Source: Pseudoalteromonas shioyasakiensis
GTDB lineage: Bacteria; Pseudomonadota; Gammaproteobacteria; Enterobacterales; Alteromonadaceae
NCBI RefSeq assembly: GCF_019134595.1
Contig: NZ_CP077770.1
Location: forward strand, 1,322,001-1,386,000
Direction: 5' to 3'
DNA length: 64,000 bases
Positions 9,834 through 19,112 of this stretch are shown piece by piece. Under the pieces are notes generated by a model. The model made no database searches. It saw only the letters and a list, made by a program, of their open reading frames with translations, and was not told where the DNA came from. The translations under genes and the position numbers were made by a program. Each line of letters starts with the position of its first letter. Positions within the stretch are counted from its first letter, which is position 1.

Positions 9834-10220
9834 ATGAAGTATTTTGTTTTTAGTCTGTGTGTGTTTGCTGCTTTTTTTTGGGCTACCCCAAGCCATGCGC
9901 AAGCGACTCAGTTTGATATCACGCCAAAAGTGTGTGTTGTATTACAACAGCACGAATTTTGTGATCTTGAGTTAAAAATCAGCTGGCAAACTAAACAACC
10001 TCAAGATCTGTGTTTGTTTCAAAATAACCAACAAATTCAATGCTGGAACGACAGCAAGAAAGGGCTATATAGCCATAAAGCGCGGGTTCAGGTTGAAACA
10101 ATATACTCCTTAGTCAATCCGCACACGGGGAGCAAAATTGCGACCGCAAAAGTCGAAGTGCAAAGCACCGAAGCAAAAACAACGAGGCGTAGGTTACGCT
10201 CACCGTGGAGCTTTTTTTAA
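9834..10220 (+). CDS. DUF3019 periplasmic protein, module copy A
   Basis: A 128-aa exported protein of the DUF3019 family (function unknown), signal peptide ending near SHA (about residue 22). Conserved features shared with the copy at 19834-20235 are KVCVVLQQHEFCDLELKISW, CLFQNNQQIQCW and GLYSHKA, giving four Cys that could form two disulfides. The protein ends in a basic-aromatic tail (RRRLRSPWSFF) also mirrored in the paralogue. The gene is packed between the MipA-like gene and the response regulator, so a role as periplasmic accessory to the sensor kinase is a reasonable inference. Confidence 0.82.
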   Translation: MKYFVFSLCVFAAFFWATPSHAQATQFDITPKVCVVLQQHEFCDLELKISWQTKQPQDLCLFQNNQQIQCWNDSKKGLYSHKARVQVETIYSLVNPHTGSKIATAKVEVQSTEAKTTRRRLRSPWSFF

Positions 10221-10234
10221 TTCAGGAGCAACCA

Positions 10235-10927
10235 ATGGCAAAGATTTTACTTGTTGAAGATGATCTCGGCTTACAGCAGTTAACACGTGATTACCTTCAA
10301 CATAATGGGTTGGATGTTGCGGTCCTTGAACGCGGCGACGAAGTATTTGAATACCTTGAAAACAACCCAGTTGATTTAATGATTTTAGATGTCATGTTAC
10401 CGGGTAAAGATGGCTTTAGCGTTTGCCGTCAAGTACGTGATAAATTTAGCTTACCTATCTTAATGCTGACAGCTAAAGGTGAGGACTTTGACCAAGTGAT
10501 TGGCCTTGAACTTGGCGCAGATGATTATGTAATTAAGCCTGCAGAACCTCGTGTATTGTTAGCACGTATCAATGCATTGTTACGTCGCGGTCAAGCTACA
10601 AACAAAGCGCCAGAAGAGCTTAGCTTTGGCGATTTAACCATTGATAAAACTAGCCGCATTGTTACACTTAAAGGCAGTGAAATTACACTGACTTCTCATG
10701 AATTTGAGCTGCTTTGGTTGCTTGCGTCAAATGCTGGTGAAGTGTTAAGTCGTGAGCATGTTCATCAACATATGATTGGTCGTCAATATGATGGTTTAGA
10801 CCGAACCGTTGACGTACGTGTATCGCGTATCCGTAAGAAATTAGGTGATAACAGTGATAAACCATACCGAATTAAAACAGTTTGGGGACAAGGTTACCTT
10901 TTCGTATCTGACGCATGGGATATGTAA
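10235..10927 (+). CDS. OmpR-family response regulator, RstA-like, module copy A
   Basis: Two-component regulator of 230 aa. The receiver domain has the acidic pair EDD at 8-10, phospho-acceptor Asp52 in LMILDVMLPGKDG, and the conserved Thr and Lys. A winged-helix DNA-binding domain follows (GLDRTVDVRVSRIRKKLGD, then RIKTVWGQGYLF). The sequence closely matches the RstA pattern (YDGLDR.VDV, KTV..GYLF). The ATG at 10235 has CAGGAGC just upstream; earlier in-frame codons overlap DUF3019. Its partner is the kinase that starts 6 bp later. A paralogue is at 19113-19820. Confidence 0.94.
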   Translation: MAKILLVEDDLGLQQLTRDYLQHNGLDVAVLERGDEVFEYLENNPVDLMILDVMLPGKDGFSVCRQVRDKFSLPILMLTAKGEDFDQVIGLELGADDYVIKPAEPRVLLARINALLRRGQATNKAPEELSFGDLTIDKTSRIVTLKGSEITLTSHEFELLWLLASNAGEVLSREHVHQHMIGRQYDGLDRTVDVRVSRIRKKLGDNSDKPYRIKTVWGQGYLFVSDAWDM

Positions 10928-10933
10928 TTATTA

Positions 10934-12181
10934 ATGGGGAAACTATTTGCTAGCTTATATCTTTATATAATAGTTTCTCTGTTTCTTGTTAGTGGGGTCA
11001 TAGAGCAGTTATGGCCCTACGAAGAAACCCAACAACAAATAGCCCTTGACCAAGAATTTGGTAAATCTCTGTGGTTATTAAGCCAAACTGAAAATGGCTT
11101 AGCGACACTTCAACAAGAATTCGAAAGTGAGATCATAAACCTCAGCGATCTAGCACTTCCTGAAGACCTAAAAACACAGCTACAAACTGACCATTACCTG
11201 TATTTGTTCAACCAAGAACAAAAAGTGGTTTGGTACATAGCTCTTAATGACACTCAGCTTTTGCAAGTAGGCCCACTTTCTATTGAAAATCCAAACTTTA
11301 GCTCCGTTTGGCCATACTTTTTATTATTAACTGTGATTGGCTTGCCAATTGGACTGTGGAGCCTGCTACTGTGGCGTGACTTTAATAAATTGACGCTCGC
11401 CTGTGAAGCTGTAGGAGGATCGCAAGACTTTGAACTTCACGATGCCTCAAAATCATTTTTTCTGCCGATTACTGATACCCTAAACGCGATGCAAGAGCGT
11501 ATTCAGTATCTACTGGCTGCGCAGCAAGAACTGACGTCCTCCGTTTCTCATGAGTTTAGAACGCCCCTTGCGCGTTTAAAGTTTGCTGTTGCCATGCTCG
11601 AAGAGCAAATCGAGAATGAAAAGTCGTACACATACATTGATAACATGCAGGCTGATATTGCAGAGCTTGAAGCACTGGTGTCTGAAATGCTCGAATACGC
11701 ACGACTTGACTCACACCAACCAAGCTTAAAGCCCCATTCGTGTGACCTGACAGCGCTTATTAACAGTGTGGTGAATAAACTTGAGTTTGCTACTGACATT
11801 GAGGTCGCAGTGACTGCACCTAAGCAGCTTTATTACGAGTGTGACGAGCATTTTATGGCGCGTTGTATTCAAAACCTTTTAGGCAATGCACAAAAATACG
11901 CCAACCATAAAATTCATCTAAGTATTGAAGAGTTGGGTGATTCGATACAAATAAGTGTTGAAGACGACGGCCCAGGGATCGCTAAATCTGAGTGGCAAAG
12001 TATATTTAAGCCATTTACTCGTCTAGATAAAAGCCGTGACAAGAAAACTGGTGGCTTTGGGTTAGGTCTGGCAATAGTTGCTAAAATTGTCAGTTGGCAT
12101 CAAGGGCAGTCTGAGGTAAGTGACTCTCAATTGGGCGGGGCAAAATTTACTATTCATTTGTTTAAAAGTAACTCGCTTTAA
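10934..12181 (+). CDS. Sensor histidine kinase, RstB-like, module copy A
   Basis: Membrane histidine kinase of 415 aa. TM1 is at about 8-25 and TM2 at about 126-147, enclosing a periplasmic sensor of about 100 residues. A HAMP-like linker follows, then the dimerisation/phosphotransfer helix with His206 (SSVSHEFRTPLARL), then the ATPase domain: N box in CIQNLLGNAQKYA, DDGPGIA, and GGFGLGLAIV. The kinase is complete and should phosphorylate the regulator encoded immediately upstream. The sensor domain is not a recognised fold; the adjacent exported DUF3019 and MipA proteins are candidate partners. A terminator follows at about 12195. Confidence 0.93.
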   Translation: MGKLFASLYLYIIVSLFLVSGVIEQLWPYEETQQQIALDQEFGKSLWLLSQTENGLATLQQEFESEIINLSDLALPEDLKTQLQTDHYLYLFNQEQKVVWYIALNDTQLLQVGPLSIENPNFSSVWPYFLLLTVIGLPIGLWSLLLWRDFNKLTLACEAVGGSQDFELHDASKSFFLPITDTLNAMQERIQYLLAAQQELTSSVSHEFRTPLARLKFAVAMLEEQIENEKSYTYIDNMQADIAELEALVSEMLEYARLDSHQPSLKPHSCDLTALINSVVNKLEFATDIEVAVTAPKQLYYECDEHFMARCIQNLLGNAQKYANHKIHLSIEELGDSIQISVEDDGPGIAKSEWQSIFKPFTRLDKSRDKKTGGFGLGLAIVAKIVSWHQGQSEVSDSQLGGAKFTIHLFKSNSL

Positions 12182-12194
12182 ATTGCAGGCATAA

Positions 12195-12217
12195 AAAAAG
12201 CGCCTAGGGCGCTTTTT
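12195..12217. terminator. Bidirectional terminator
   Basis: The sequence AAAAAGCGCC-TA-GGGCGCTTTTT forms a GC-rich hairpin with A and T runs on both sides. It closes module A and could also serve the minus-strand DUF3820 gene. Confidence 0.8.
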
Positions 12218-12289
12218 AAAGATTAAAACCAAAAATAAACAAGTAGCAAAGTAATAGACCGCACTTAAATATAAAAGTTCGAAAAAAGT

Positions 12290-12508
12290 TTAATATTTTT
12301 CATCTAATAATGGCATTAGCATTTTCTCAAGGCCGTTGAGCTTCACTTCATACATCATCGCTAGCTGTGCACCTAGCTGGGAATCAGGAAATCCTTGCTG
12401 TTTAAACCAGACTAAATAAGGCTCTGGCAGCAATAATAAAGGGCGACCAGCATACTTTCCAAATGGCATTTTAGTATTTATGGCGCGTTTAAGTTGAGCT
12501 GGTTCCAT
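12290..12508 (-). CDS. DUF3820 family protein
   Basis: Small 72-aa protein with the DUF3820 pattern: MPFGKYAGRPLLLLPEPYLVWF near the middle, then QLGAQLAMMYEVKLNGLE. Members are sometimes annotated as putative quorum-sensing-regulated virulence factors, but the biochemical role is unknown. No signal peptide or membrane segment is visible. It stands alone on the minus strand. Confidence 0.8.
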   Translation of the reverse strand: MEPAQLKRAINTKMPFGKYAGRPLLLLPEPYLVWFKQQGFPDSQLGAQLAMMYEVKLNGLEKMLMPLLDEKY

Positions 12509-12644
12509 CTTTATCTCAAAAAATTTTAAAGCTAGATGATACGGTAAAAAGGGGGGAGAAAATAGGCTGTGACGGGCAAGAAACAGCCTATTTAGTGAGG
12601 GATGTAGGCCCTCAGAATAACAACCACTAATTAATTACGGCGTA

Positions 12645-12926
12645 TTAGTGTAGTTGGTGACGACGCTTTTTAGTGAAGCCAAGTTTGTTTAGCTTAACGA
12701 CAATAGCTGGGTCGTCGATTCGTTCTGGTGTTTCACCATCACGAAGAAAATGATCGCTTGGTACTTGATATACATCGAGCATCTTGTTGAATAGCACTGT
12801 TCTGATATCCATTGCAGTCATGCCATTATTTTGTAACTCATCAAGTTGCTGCTGAATATCTGAAAGTTTCCCGGCACGTGCATCATCCGTGTTTGCTAAA
12901 AATTCGTTGGTAAACTTATTTTTCAT
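12645..12926 (-). CDS. Hypothetical 93-aa protein
   Basis: I do not recognise the family. The protein is soluble and charged, with a predicted helical middle (KLSDIQQQLDELQNNGMTAMDIRTVLFNKML) and a basic tail (LGFTKKRRHQLH). The ATG has GAGG about 9 nt upstream, and the frame is free of stops for its length, so it is probably a real gene. It stands alone between the DUF3820 gene and the antiporter gene. Confidence 0.6.
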   Translation of the reverse strand: MKNKFTNEFLANTDDARAGKLSDIQQQLDELQNNGMTAMDIRTVLFNKMLDVYQVPSDHFLRDGETPERIDDPAIVVKLNKLGFTKKRRHQLH

Positions 12927-13163
12927 TTAAACAACCTCAATCCATCTAACAGTGCTGAATTAAAAACAGCGGTACTACACAACACTGTTAAACTTTTTTG
13001 TGTTAAAAATAGATACTTAGCTAAGCACCTTGGAATTAACTCTACTCTTTTTTTTATCCGGATTGCTAATCTGGATGTAAAGCTTTGTAAATAAGTTTGA
13101 CCCAATAGAGGAACTGATTTGATTTGCCGTGAAAACTAGTTAGCCAACTAACTGAATACAGTG

Positions 13164-13206
13164 AAAATAATTCTCAGTACCATGTAAAGGTACCAAGAAT
13201 TATTTT
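13164..13206 (-). terminator. Intrinsic terminator of the cation/proton antiporter gene
   Basis: An 11-bp outer stem (13164-13174 with 13196-13206) plus an inner GTACC/GGTAC stem (13177-13181 with 13189-13193). Because the outer arms are A/T-rich, T runs exist on both strands. It lies directly behind the antiporter stop codon at 13212. Confidence 0.7.
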
Positions 13207-13211
13207 TTACA

Positions 13212-14783
13212 TTAAGAGAAAAGTTTCTGTTTTACATGCTCTGCGAAGCCGCTACCCGCTTCTAAATAGAAGTTATAAGTAGAGTCGACCCCCATATCTT
13301 CTAGTTCTTTTTGCTGATCTGGATAGTTTGCAATTGCCGTAACTTGACCCTCATAACCAGAGGCACGAAGTTGTTCTAAGGCAAAAATATTTTGCATATG
13401 TTTTGGCATTGCAAGCATCACCATACCCACATGTGAGTGGTTTACCCGCTGCCAAAAATCAGGGTCAGTGGCATCAGCAAGTAACACACGGCGGCCTCGG
13501 GTAATATGTTTGTCAACAACATCTGGCTTAATATCAATTCCAGCAACAAGGTCAGGGTGAGTTTGACTGATTGTTTCATAGGCACCTGTACCAATTCGGC
13601 CCATACCAAATATAACGATTTTAGTGTCATTTAAATTTACGGGTAACTCTTCGGCAAGACGGCTATCGCTTTCAAATTTAAGCAGCCAATGTTCTATTTT
13701 CACATACACTTCATTTGAGCGTTTGTTCAATGGCGAAGCTAAAATAAAGGTGATTGACACAGCGATAGCCATCACGGCTAGCCATTCAGATGTGATCATA
13801 TTGCTGGTGGCTGCAACAGCGCAGACAATCAAGCCAAATTCACTGTAATTAGCTAAGCTAAATGCGCTTAATAATGAAGTGCGAGCACGTAATTTGAATA
13901 TGTTTGTTAGCACATAATAAAGTGCAACTTTTAATGGCAAGACTAAAATAATGATGAGTGCAACAATCACGGCATGGCTGGTCAGCTCAGCATTCAAACC
14001 AATATTTAAGAAAAAGCCAACCAGTAACACGTCTTTTAAATTAAGAAGTGATTTTGATAATTCACCGGCTTTTTTGTGCGACGCGAACATCATACCGATA
14101 ATCAACGCACCTAAATCACCTTTAAGACCTGAAAATTCGAAGGCTTGATAGCCAATAACGAGCGCAAAGAAAAAGCCGAACAGGGGTAATAACTCACCGT
14201 GTTTTGAGCGATTTAATACCCAAAACATCACTGGGCGTAAAATAGGTAAACCCACTAATAATGCCAAAGCCCAAATGTTCGGTGCTTTACCTGTGCTGAT
14301 GGCTAAGAAGATAACGGCAAAGATATCTTGCATAACCAAAATACCAATGGCGATTTTACCATGGAGGCTTGCCATTTCACCGCGTTCTTCAAGTACTTTT
14401 ACGGCAAAAACAGTGCTAGAGAAGCTAAAAGCAAAACCGACTAACAATGCACTTTGCCAAGTGAGTTCGTTAAATAATGGCAGTGCAAGGGCACCAAGCA
14501 ACAACATAAAACCACTAAATAGCGTACTGCTCAAAACGATATGCATTGAAGCGGGTGCCCAAACTTGTGGTTTCATTAAGTTTGAGACTTTGAGCTTAAG
14601 ACCAATGCTAAACAATAACAAAGTAACACCCAGGCTTGCCAACGTATTCAGCAGCTCGGTTGTCTTATATCCATATAGGTTAAGTGCAAAACCCGCTAAC
14701 AAAAAGCCGATAAGAGGGGGGAGCCTTAACTGATAAACAGCAAAGCCACAAACGAACGCGGTAGCAAAGTAGATTAGTTCCAT
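13212..14783 (-). CDS. Monovalent cation:proton antiporter with TrkA-N domain (KefB/YbaL-like, CPA2)
   Basis: A 523-aa integral membrane transporter. The N-terminal part of about 380 residues has some 11-13 hydrophobic segments typical of the CPA2 exchanger fold (LLFSIGLKLKVSNLMKPQVW, FSFSSTVFAVKVLEERGE). A cytoplasmic RCK_N/TrkA-N domain follows, with the nucleotide-binding glycines in KIVIFGMGRIGTGAYETI and GIDIKPD, then DATDPDFW. The ATG at 14783 (MELIYFATAF) is preferred over the upstream extension because it begins the first membrane helix. Likely K+ or Na+/H+ exchange gated by nucleotide; the ion cannot be told from sequence. No glutathione-gating partner (KefF/G) is adjacent. Confidence 0.88.
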   Translation of the reverse strand: MELIYFATAFVCGFAVYQLRLPPLIGFLLAGFALNLYGYKTTELLNTLASLGVTLLLFSIGLKLKVSNLMKPQVWAPASMHIVLSSTLFSGFMLLLGALALPLFNELTWQSALLVGFAFSFSSTVFAVKVLEERGEMASLHGKIAIGILVMQDIFAVIFLAISTGKAPNIWALALLVGLPILRPVMFWVLNRSKHGELLPLFGFFFALVIGYQAFEFSGLKGDLGALIIGMMFASHKKAGELSKSLLNLKDVLLVGFFLNIGLNAELTSHAVIVALIIILVLPLKVALYYVLTNIFKLRARTSLLSAFSLANYSEFGLIVCAVAATSNMITSEWLAVMAIAVSITFILASPLNKRSNEVYVKIEHWLLKFESDSRLAEELPVNLNDTKIVIFGMGRIGTGAYETISQTHPDLVAGIDIKPDVVDKHITRGRRVLLADATDPDFWQRVNHSHVGMVMLAMPKHMQNIFALEQLRASGYEGQVTAIANYPDQQKELEDMGVDSTYNFYLEAGSGFAEHVKQKLFS

Positions 14784-15004
14784 AGTTTTTCTTTTGACTT
14801 CATTTGTTAGGAGTGTAGCGAAATATTTGTTATTGGAAAACAATATCAGACAGTAAGAGTTCAAAAAATAAGCACTTATACATGATTTATTGATTAATCC
14901 GCCAAAAGCATCATTTTTTCGCTGACATTAGCTTTTAATTGTGGTTAAGATGCATTAACAAAGGAATTTAAGCCATAGGTTAGCAGCTGGCTTAAGGAGA
15001 AAAG

Positions 15005-15748
15005 ATGTTTAAGAAAATCCTTGCATCAGTAGGTATTGGTGCAGCAAAAGTTGACACTGTACTTGAGACAGAGCACTTACAACCGGGTCAAAAATTTAAT
15101 GCCGTGATAGTTATTAAAGGCGGCGATGTTGATCAAGACATATCGGGTTTAGACTTAGCACTGATGACGCGTGTTAAAGTCGAAGGTGAAGATGGTGAGT
15201 ACTTTACAAACCATGTGATTGAAAAGTGGCGAATTACAGATATCGGCACGATTGCAGCGGGCGCGGAAAAACATATTCCATTTGAAGCACGCCTGCATTC
15301 AGAAACACCGATGACCGAAATTAACGCTGGTTATAACCAATCACATGTATGGCTTGAAACAGGTCTAGATATCGATTTAGCGCTTGATCCAACAGATCGT
15401 GATGCACTTCACATTTATCCTAACGATGCCGTAAGCACGTTAATGGAAGCGATGGATAGACTTGGCTTTAGTCTTGTAAAAGCGGATGTTGAAAAAGGCT
15501 TCTTAAGAGCACCTACATTCCAATCACATTCGGGTTGTTATCAAGAGCTAGAGTATCGACCAAATAGCCGAAGCCTATTTGGTCTACAAGAGATAGAGTT
15601 GTCGTTTGTTCCTGAAGCGCACAAAACTCATGTACTCATTGAGCTTGACCGTGCCTTTAGAGGGGATGGTTATGTCGATTTAACAATTGAGCATGATCAT
15701 GTCAATCTATCGCAGCTGTGTGATCAGCTAGAACGATTATTTGCTTAG
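15005..15748 (+). CDS. Spo0M-family (arrestin-like) protein
   Basis: A 247-aa cytosolic protein of the sporulation-control protein Spo0M family, which has an arrestin-like beta-sandwich. Family signatures: FKKILASVGIGAAKVDTVLE at the start, PGQKFNAVIVIKGGDVDQDISGLDL, and WLETGLDIDLALDPTDRD near the middle. The organism does not sporulate by any sign here; in Gram-negatives the role is unknown. SD-like AAGGAG lies 6-7 nt before the ATG. A strong terminator follows at 15771. Confidence 0.88.
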   Translation: MFKKILASVGIGAAKVDTVLETEHLQPGQKFNAVIVIKGGDVDQDISGLDLALMTRVKVEGEDGEYFTNHVIEKWRITDIGTIAAGAEKHIPFEARLHSETPMTEINAGYNQSHVWLETGLDIDLALDPTDRDALHIYPNDAVSTLMEAMDRLGFSLVKADVEKGFLRAPTFQSHSGCYQELEYRPNSRSLFGLQEIELSFVPEAHKTHVLIELDRAFRGDGYVDLTIEHDHVNLSQLCDQLERLFA

Positions 15749-15770
15749 GCTAACTGCTATTAAGTTAGTT

Positions 15771-15796
15771 AAAACCCAGCTACGGCTGGGTTTTTT
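15771..15796 (+). terminator. Intrinsic terminator after the Spo0M gene
   Basis: Perfect 10-bp stem (15771-15780 with 15785-15794, loop TACG) followed by T residues. It lies between the Spo0M and ElaA genes, so these are separate transcripts. Confidence 0.9.
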
Positions 15797-15815
15797 GTCT
15801 TCAAAAAGGAGAGTT

Positions 15816-16253
15816 ATGTTTTCTGTTAAAAGTTATAGCGAACTCAGTAAAGATGAGTTATTTGCCATCTTACGGGCGCGTGTTGATGTATTTGTGGTAG
15901 AGCAAACGTGCCCTTACCCAGAAATTGATGAAGTAGATAACAATGAACTGACCCAGCACGTGTTCTTGTTTAAAGATCAGCAAGTGGCAGCCTATGCACG
16001 ATGCTATGAAAAGAATGAGCAATTTAGCGCATTTGGTCGAGTGCTGGTAGCAGCGCAATTTCGTGGTGAAGGACTCGCAACCAAGCTAGTGCAAACCGCG
16101 ATAGACACATGTAAAGGGCATTGGCCTAACAAAGCGATTATGATTGGTGCTCAGTGTTATTTAACAGGGTTTTATCAGCAATTTGGTTTTGAAAATGTGG
16201 GTGATGATTACTTAGAAGATGGCATTCCACATCAGGATATGTGTTTGAAGTAG
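15816..16253 (+). CDS. elaA: GNAT acetyltransferase ElaA
   Basis: A 145-aa GNAT-fold acetyltransferase. The ElaA-type start is clear: ELSKDELFAILRARVDVFVVEQTCPYPEID, with the conserved VEQxCPY. The acetyl-CoA loop is near FGRVLVAAQFRGEGLATKLV. The ATG at 15816 has AAAGGAGAG directly upstream; the longer reading frame runs through the Spo0M terminator and is rejected. The substrate is unknown. Confidence 0.9.
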   Translation: MFSVKSYSELSKDELFAILRARVDVFVVEQTCPYPEIDEVDNNELTQHVFLFKDQQVAAYARCYEKNEQFSAFGRVLVAAQFRGEGLATKLVQTAIDTCKGHWPNKAIMIGAQCYLTGFYQQFGFENVGDDYLEDGIPHQDMCLK

Positions 16254-16284
16254 CCCAAACGGCCACTTCAAACATAAATATTTA

Positions 16285-17637
16285 TTAGCTTAACAGAGAG
16301 TTAGCAAATACGAGTGAAATGGCTAGTGGGCAAATAAACTTGATATACCATGGCCATACTTTCCAGAAGAAACTATTGGCAGCTTCAGGGCACCCTTGTT
16401 GAATTTCTTTTAGCAATGACGCGCGATGCCAAATCCAACCAACAAAAATACAACACATTAAGCCTAGAATAGGTTGACCAATCTTAGTGGTTAAAGTGAT
16501 CACAAAGCCAAATAACGTGCCTAAGTTAAAGACAATTGTAAAACTAATGAGTGCAATGATACCGCCAATTATCCATGTTGCTTGCACACGCTTTAATGCA
16601 AAGCGTTCAACAGCATACGAAACAGGTGCTTCTAGCATAGATATTGATGACGTTAATGCCGCAATACTCATTAACGCAAAAAATGCAAAGCCTACAAAAA
16701 TACCCACATCACCCATGCTGGTGAATAGTGCCGGCAGCACTTGGAATACTAAGGTGTCTTCTGAAAGTAGTGCGCCCTCGGCAGAGAAAATTTGTACGCC
16801 TTGAGCTTGAGCAACATACATAGCTGGAATAATCAGTAAACCGGCTACAAACGCAATGAATACATCAATCAAAGTCACATAAGCACCTAGCGATACTAAG
16901 TTTTCTTTTTTGCTAATGTATGAGCCGTAGATGATCATTACGCTAGTACCGAGCGACAATGAGAAAAATGCTTGCCCTAATGCATTAACTAATAACTCAG
17001 GGTTTAAAATCGATGAAAAGTCTGGCACTAAATACGCTTTTAGACCTTCCATTGCGCCATCTTGAGTCATTACATAGATGATTAGCATAAACAAAATACC
17101 TAACAGGGCAGGCATTAAGCGCTTAGACCATTTTTCGATGCCGTTTTCTACGCCTTTAGAGATAATCGAAACGGTTAAAATAATAAATACGCCAGTGAAT
17201 ATAAGGTTTCTTGATAGTGACTGCTCACTAAGCCAAGTACCAGCTTGCTCTTGCCCGGCTAATTGCGCAACGGGTTCGAGGGTCGCACTCAGCATCCAGC
17301 CAGCCACAATCGCATAGAAGCTTAGGATTAGACCCGCACAAATAATACCGCCAAAACCTACCATGAAGGCGAACTTCTTTTGCCATGCTTGATTCGTTAC
17401 TTTTCGAAGTGAAGTGACGGCATTAGCTTGACCATGACGACCAATTACTAACTCAGCCATTAAAGCAGGATAAGCAAGACAAAATGCTAACACTAAATAA
17501 GCCACTAAAAACGCGGCACCGCCATTACTTGCAGTTTGTGTTGGGAAACCCCAAATGTTTCCTAAGCCAACAGCAGAGCCTGCTGCAGCCATAATAAATC
17601 CAAAGCGGGAGCTGAACTCCCCACGTGATGCGCTCAT
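16285..17637 (-). CDS. Sodium-dependent transporter, SNF (NSS) family
   Basis: A 450-aa integral membrane symporter with about 11-12 hydrophobic segments. TM1 carries the family signature GSAVGLGNIWGFPTQTASNGG with the unwound substrate/Na+ site, and an RF.SRFGFIMAA lead-in. SLGTSVMIIYGSYISKKENLV and SSISMLEAPVSY are further conserved stretches. Bacterial members import amino acids with Na+, fitting a marine host; the substrate is not predictable. It stands alone and is convergent with elaA. Confidence 0.92.
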   Translation of the reverse strand: MSASRGEFSSRFGFIMAAAGSAVGLGNIWGFPTQTASNGGAAFLVAYLVLAFCLAYPALMAELVIGRHGQANAVTSLRKVTNQAWQKKFAFMVGFGGIICAGLILSFYAIVAGWMLSATLEPVAQLAGQEQAGTWLSEQSLSRNLIFTGVFIILTVSIISKGVENGIEKWSKRLMPALLGILFMLIIYVMTQDGAMEGLKAYLVPDFSSILNPELLVNALGQAFFSLSLGTSVMIIYGSYISKKENLVSLGAYVTLIDVFIAFVAGLLIIPAMYVAQAQGVQIFSAEGALLSEDTLVFQVLPALFTSMGDVGIFVGFAFFALMSIAALTSSISMLEAPVSYAVERFALKRVQATWIIGGIIALISFTIVFNLGTLFGFVITLTTKIGQPILGLMCCIFVGWIWHRASLLKEIQQGCPEAANSFFWKVWPWYIKFICPLAISLVFANSLLS

Positions 17638-17810
17638 ATTATTGTTACTTCTCTATTTGTGACGGCGCTGACAATCTACTCGAATTAACACTAAATAAAA
17701 AGGGTTAATCATCCGCATTTTCGTTGTTCTTCGTTATGTGCGAGTTGTCAGCGTAGAATTCGTGCAATTGCGCATTACAATACGAAACAATTAACACAAA
17801 TGAAACCGCT

Positions 17811-19100
17811 TTAGTGGCTTTTATTTTGGATGGTTATGCTAAAACACGCGCCACCTAGCTGCTTACTTTTTGATACTTCGACCGTGCCATGATGCCAATC
17901 AACAACTTTCGCGACGATTGCAAGGCCAAGCCCGTAGCTTTCTCCATCCCGATTTCGATGTGTTTGTTCTTGGAAAAATGGACTAAATACTTTTTGCCAG
18001 TTTTGTTCGCTGACACCAGGGCCGTCATCTTCAATCTTTATGGTAACGGATCCACTGGTACTGGTTGCACTGAGTAAAATTTCAGATTCGGCAAAGTCGC
18101 AGGCATTACTTAATAAATTAACAATGGCCCGAGCTAACCAGTGTAAATCAGCACAAATATCACCGCCTTCAACGAAGTGATTAATGCGCAAACTTTGTTG
18201 TTCAAGCTTAGGCTCAATTTGATGAATTAAGGTAAGAATATAGGTTTCTAGATCAGAATGATTAAAGGTCAACTGATTCGCTTTTTGCTCAAGGGTTGCA
18301 AATGCCAAGTAACTTTTTAGCATTGACTCCATTTGATCTAAGTCGTTTTCCATTCGAGCAAGATACTCAAGGCGTTTTTCGTCATTGCTACAATCTTGCG
18401 CTGCCTCTAGACCAAATCGTAAGCAGGCGATAGGTGTGCGAATATCGTGAGATAAACTTGATGCCATTAACTTATTTTCATCAAGGAGTTTTTCAATTTG
18501 ACTCGCCATACGGTTAAATGTCAGCTCAACATCTTTGATATAGGTAAAGTGAGATAAGTGAATACGGCTTTTTAAATCACCTTTAGCAAAGCGTTGTGCG
18601 GCTTCGTTTAATACCGTTAAACGCTTGGCAAGTGGCGCAATAATAAAGCCCATAAATACGCATAACCCAGCGTAGAATAACAAGGTGAGTAATACATCGT
18701 TGCCTTGCTCGTGTGTTAAGTCTTTATCTAAACGCATTTTTAGATGATGCGTACCTAAAGCGGCTTCACTATAAAGTAAGTAATAGCCTTGTTGATCTTC
18801 GAGTATGAGACCACTAGGTTGGGTTATTTGTGCTAACAATGAATGAGGTAGCGCAAGTGACTGCGTAGGGCGATACTCAAGTTGCACAGCAAAGTCACTG
18901 TTAATTCCTGTAATAGCCCGCTCACGATCTTTAGCATCATGCTTAGCGAGTTGTTTTGCAAAGCCTTTAATCATTTGCGTTTCGCTAGAAAACACATCCT
19001 GAGGTGCTTGGGTTTGTTGGCTAAAAGCATCAATTAGCCAACCCAAAACAATGATTGATAGCAGGGCACTGCCGAGTAGTGAGATATAGAACTTTTTCAC
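17811..19100 (-). CDS. Sensor histidine kinase, RstB-like, module copy B
   Basis: Last gene of module B. The 429-aa kinase has TM1 at about 5-23, a periplasmic sensor of about 110 residues, TM2 at about 136-156, HAMP, phospho-acceptor His218 (SLSHDIRTPIACL), and an ATPase domain with IVNLLSNACDFAE, DDGPGVS and YGLGLAIV. The periplasmic domain differs clearly from that of copy A (10934-12181), while the catalytic part is similar. The two systems may therefore sense different signals. It starts 12 bp after the regulator gene. Confidence 0.93.
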   Translation of the reverse strand: MKKFYISLLGSALLSIIVLGWLIDAFSQQTQAPQDVFSSETQMIKGFAKQLAKHDAKDRERAITGINSDFAVQLEYRPTQSLALPHSLLAQITQPSGLILEDQQGYYLLYSEAALGTHHLKMRLDKDLTHEQGNDVLLTLLFYAGLCVFMGFIIAPLAKRLTVLNEAAQRFAKGDLKSRIHLSHFTYIKDVELTFNRMASQIEKLLDENKLMASSLSHDIRTPIACLRFGLEAAQDCSNDEKRLEYLARMENDLDQMESMLKSYLAFATLEQKANQLTFNHSDLETYILTLIHQIEPKLEQQSLRINHFVEGGDICADLHWLARAIVNLLSNACDFAESEILLSATSTSGSVTIKIEDDGPGVSEQNWQKVFSPFFQEQTHRNRDGESYGLGLAIVAKVVDWHHGTVEVSKSKQLGGACFSITIQNKSH

Positions 19101-19112
19101 AGGCGCGAGTCG

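Noticed and set aside
14275..14733. 152-codon open frame on the plus strand
   Set aside because: Antisense shadow of the antiporter membrane domain; composition follows the opposite strand.
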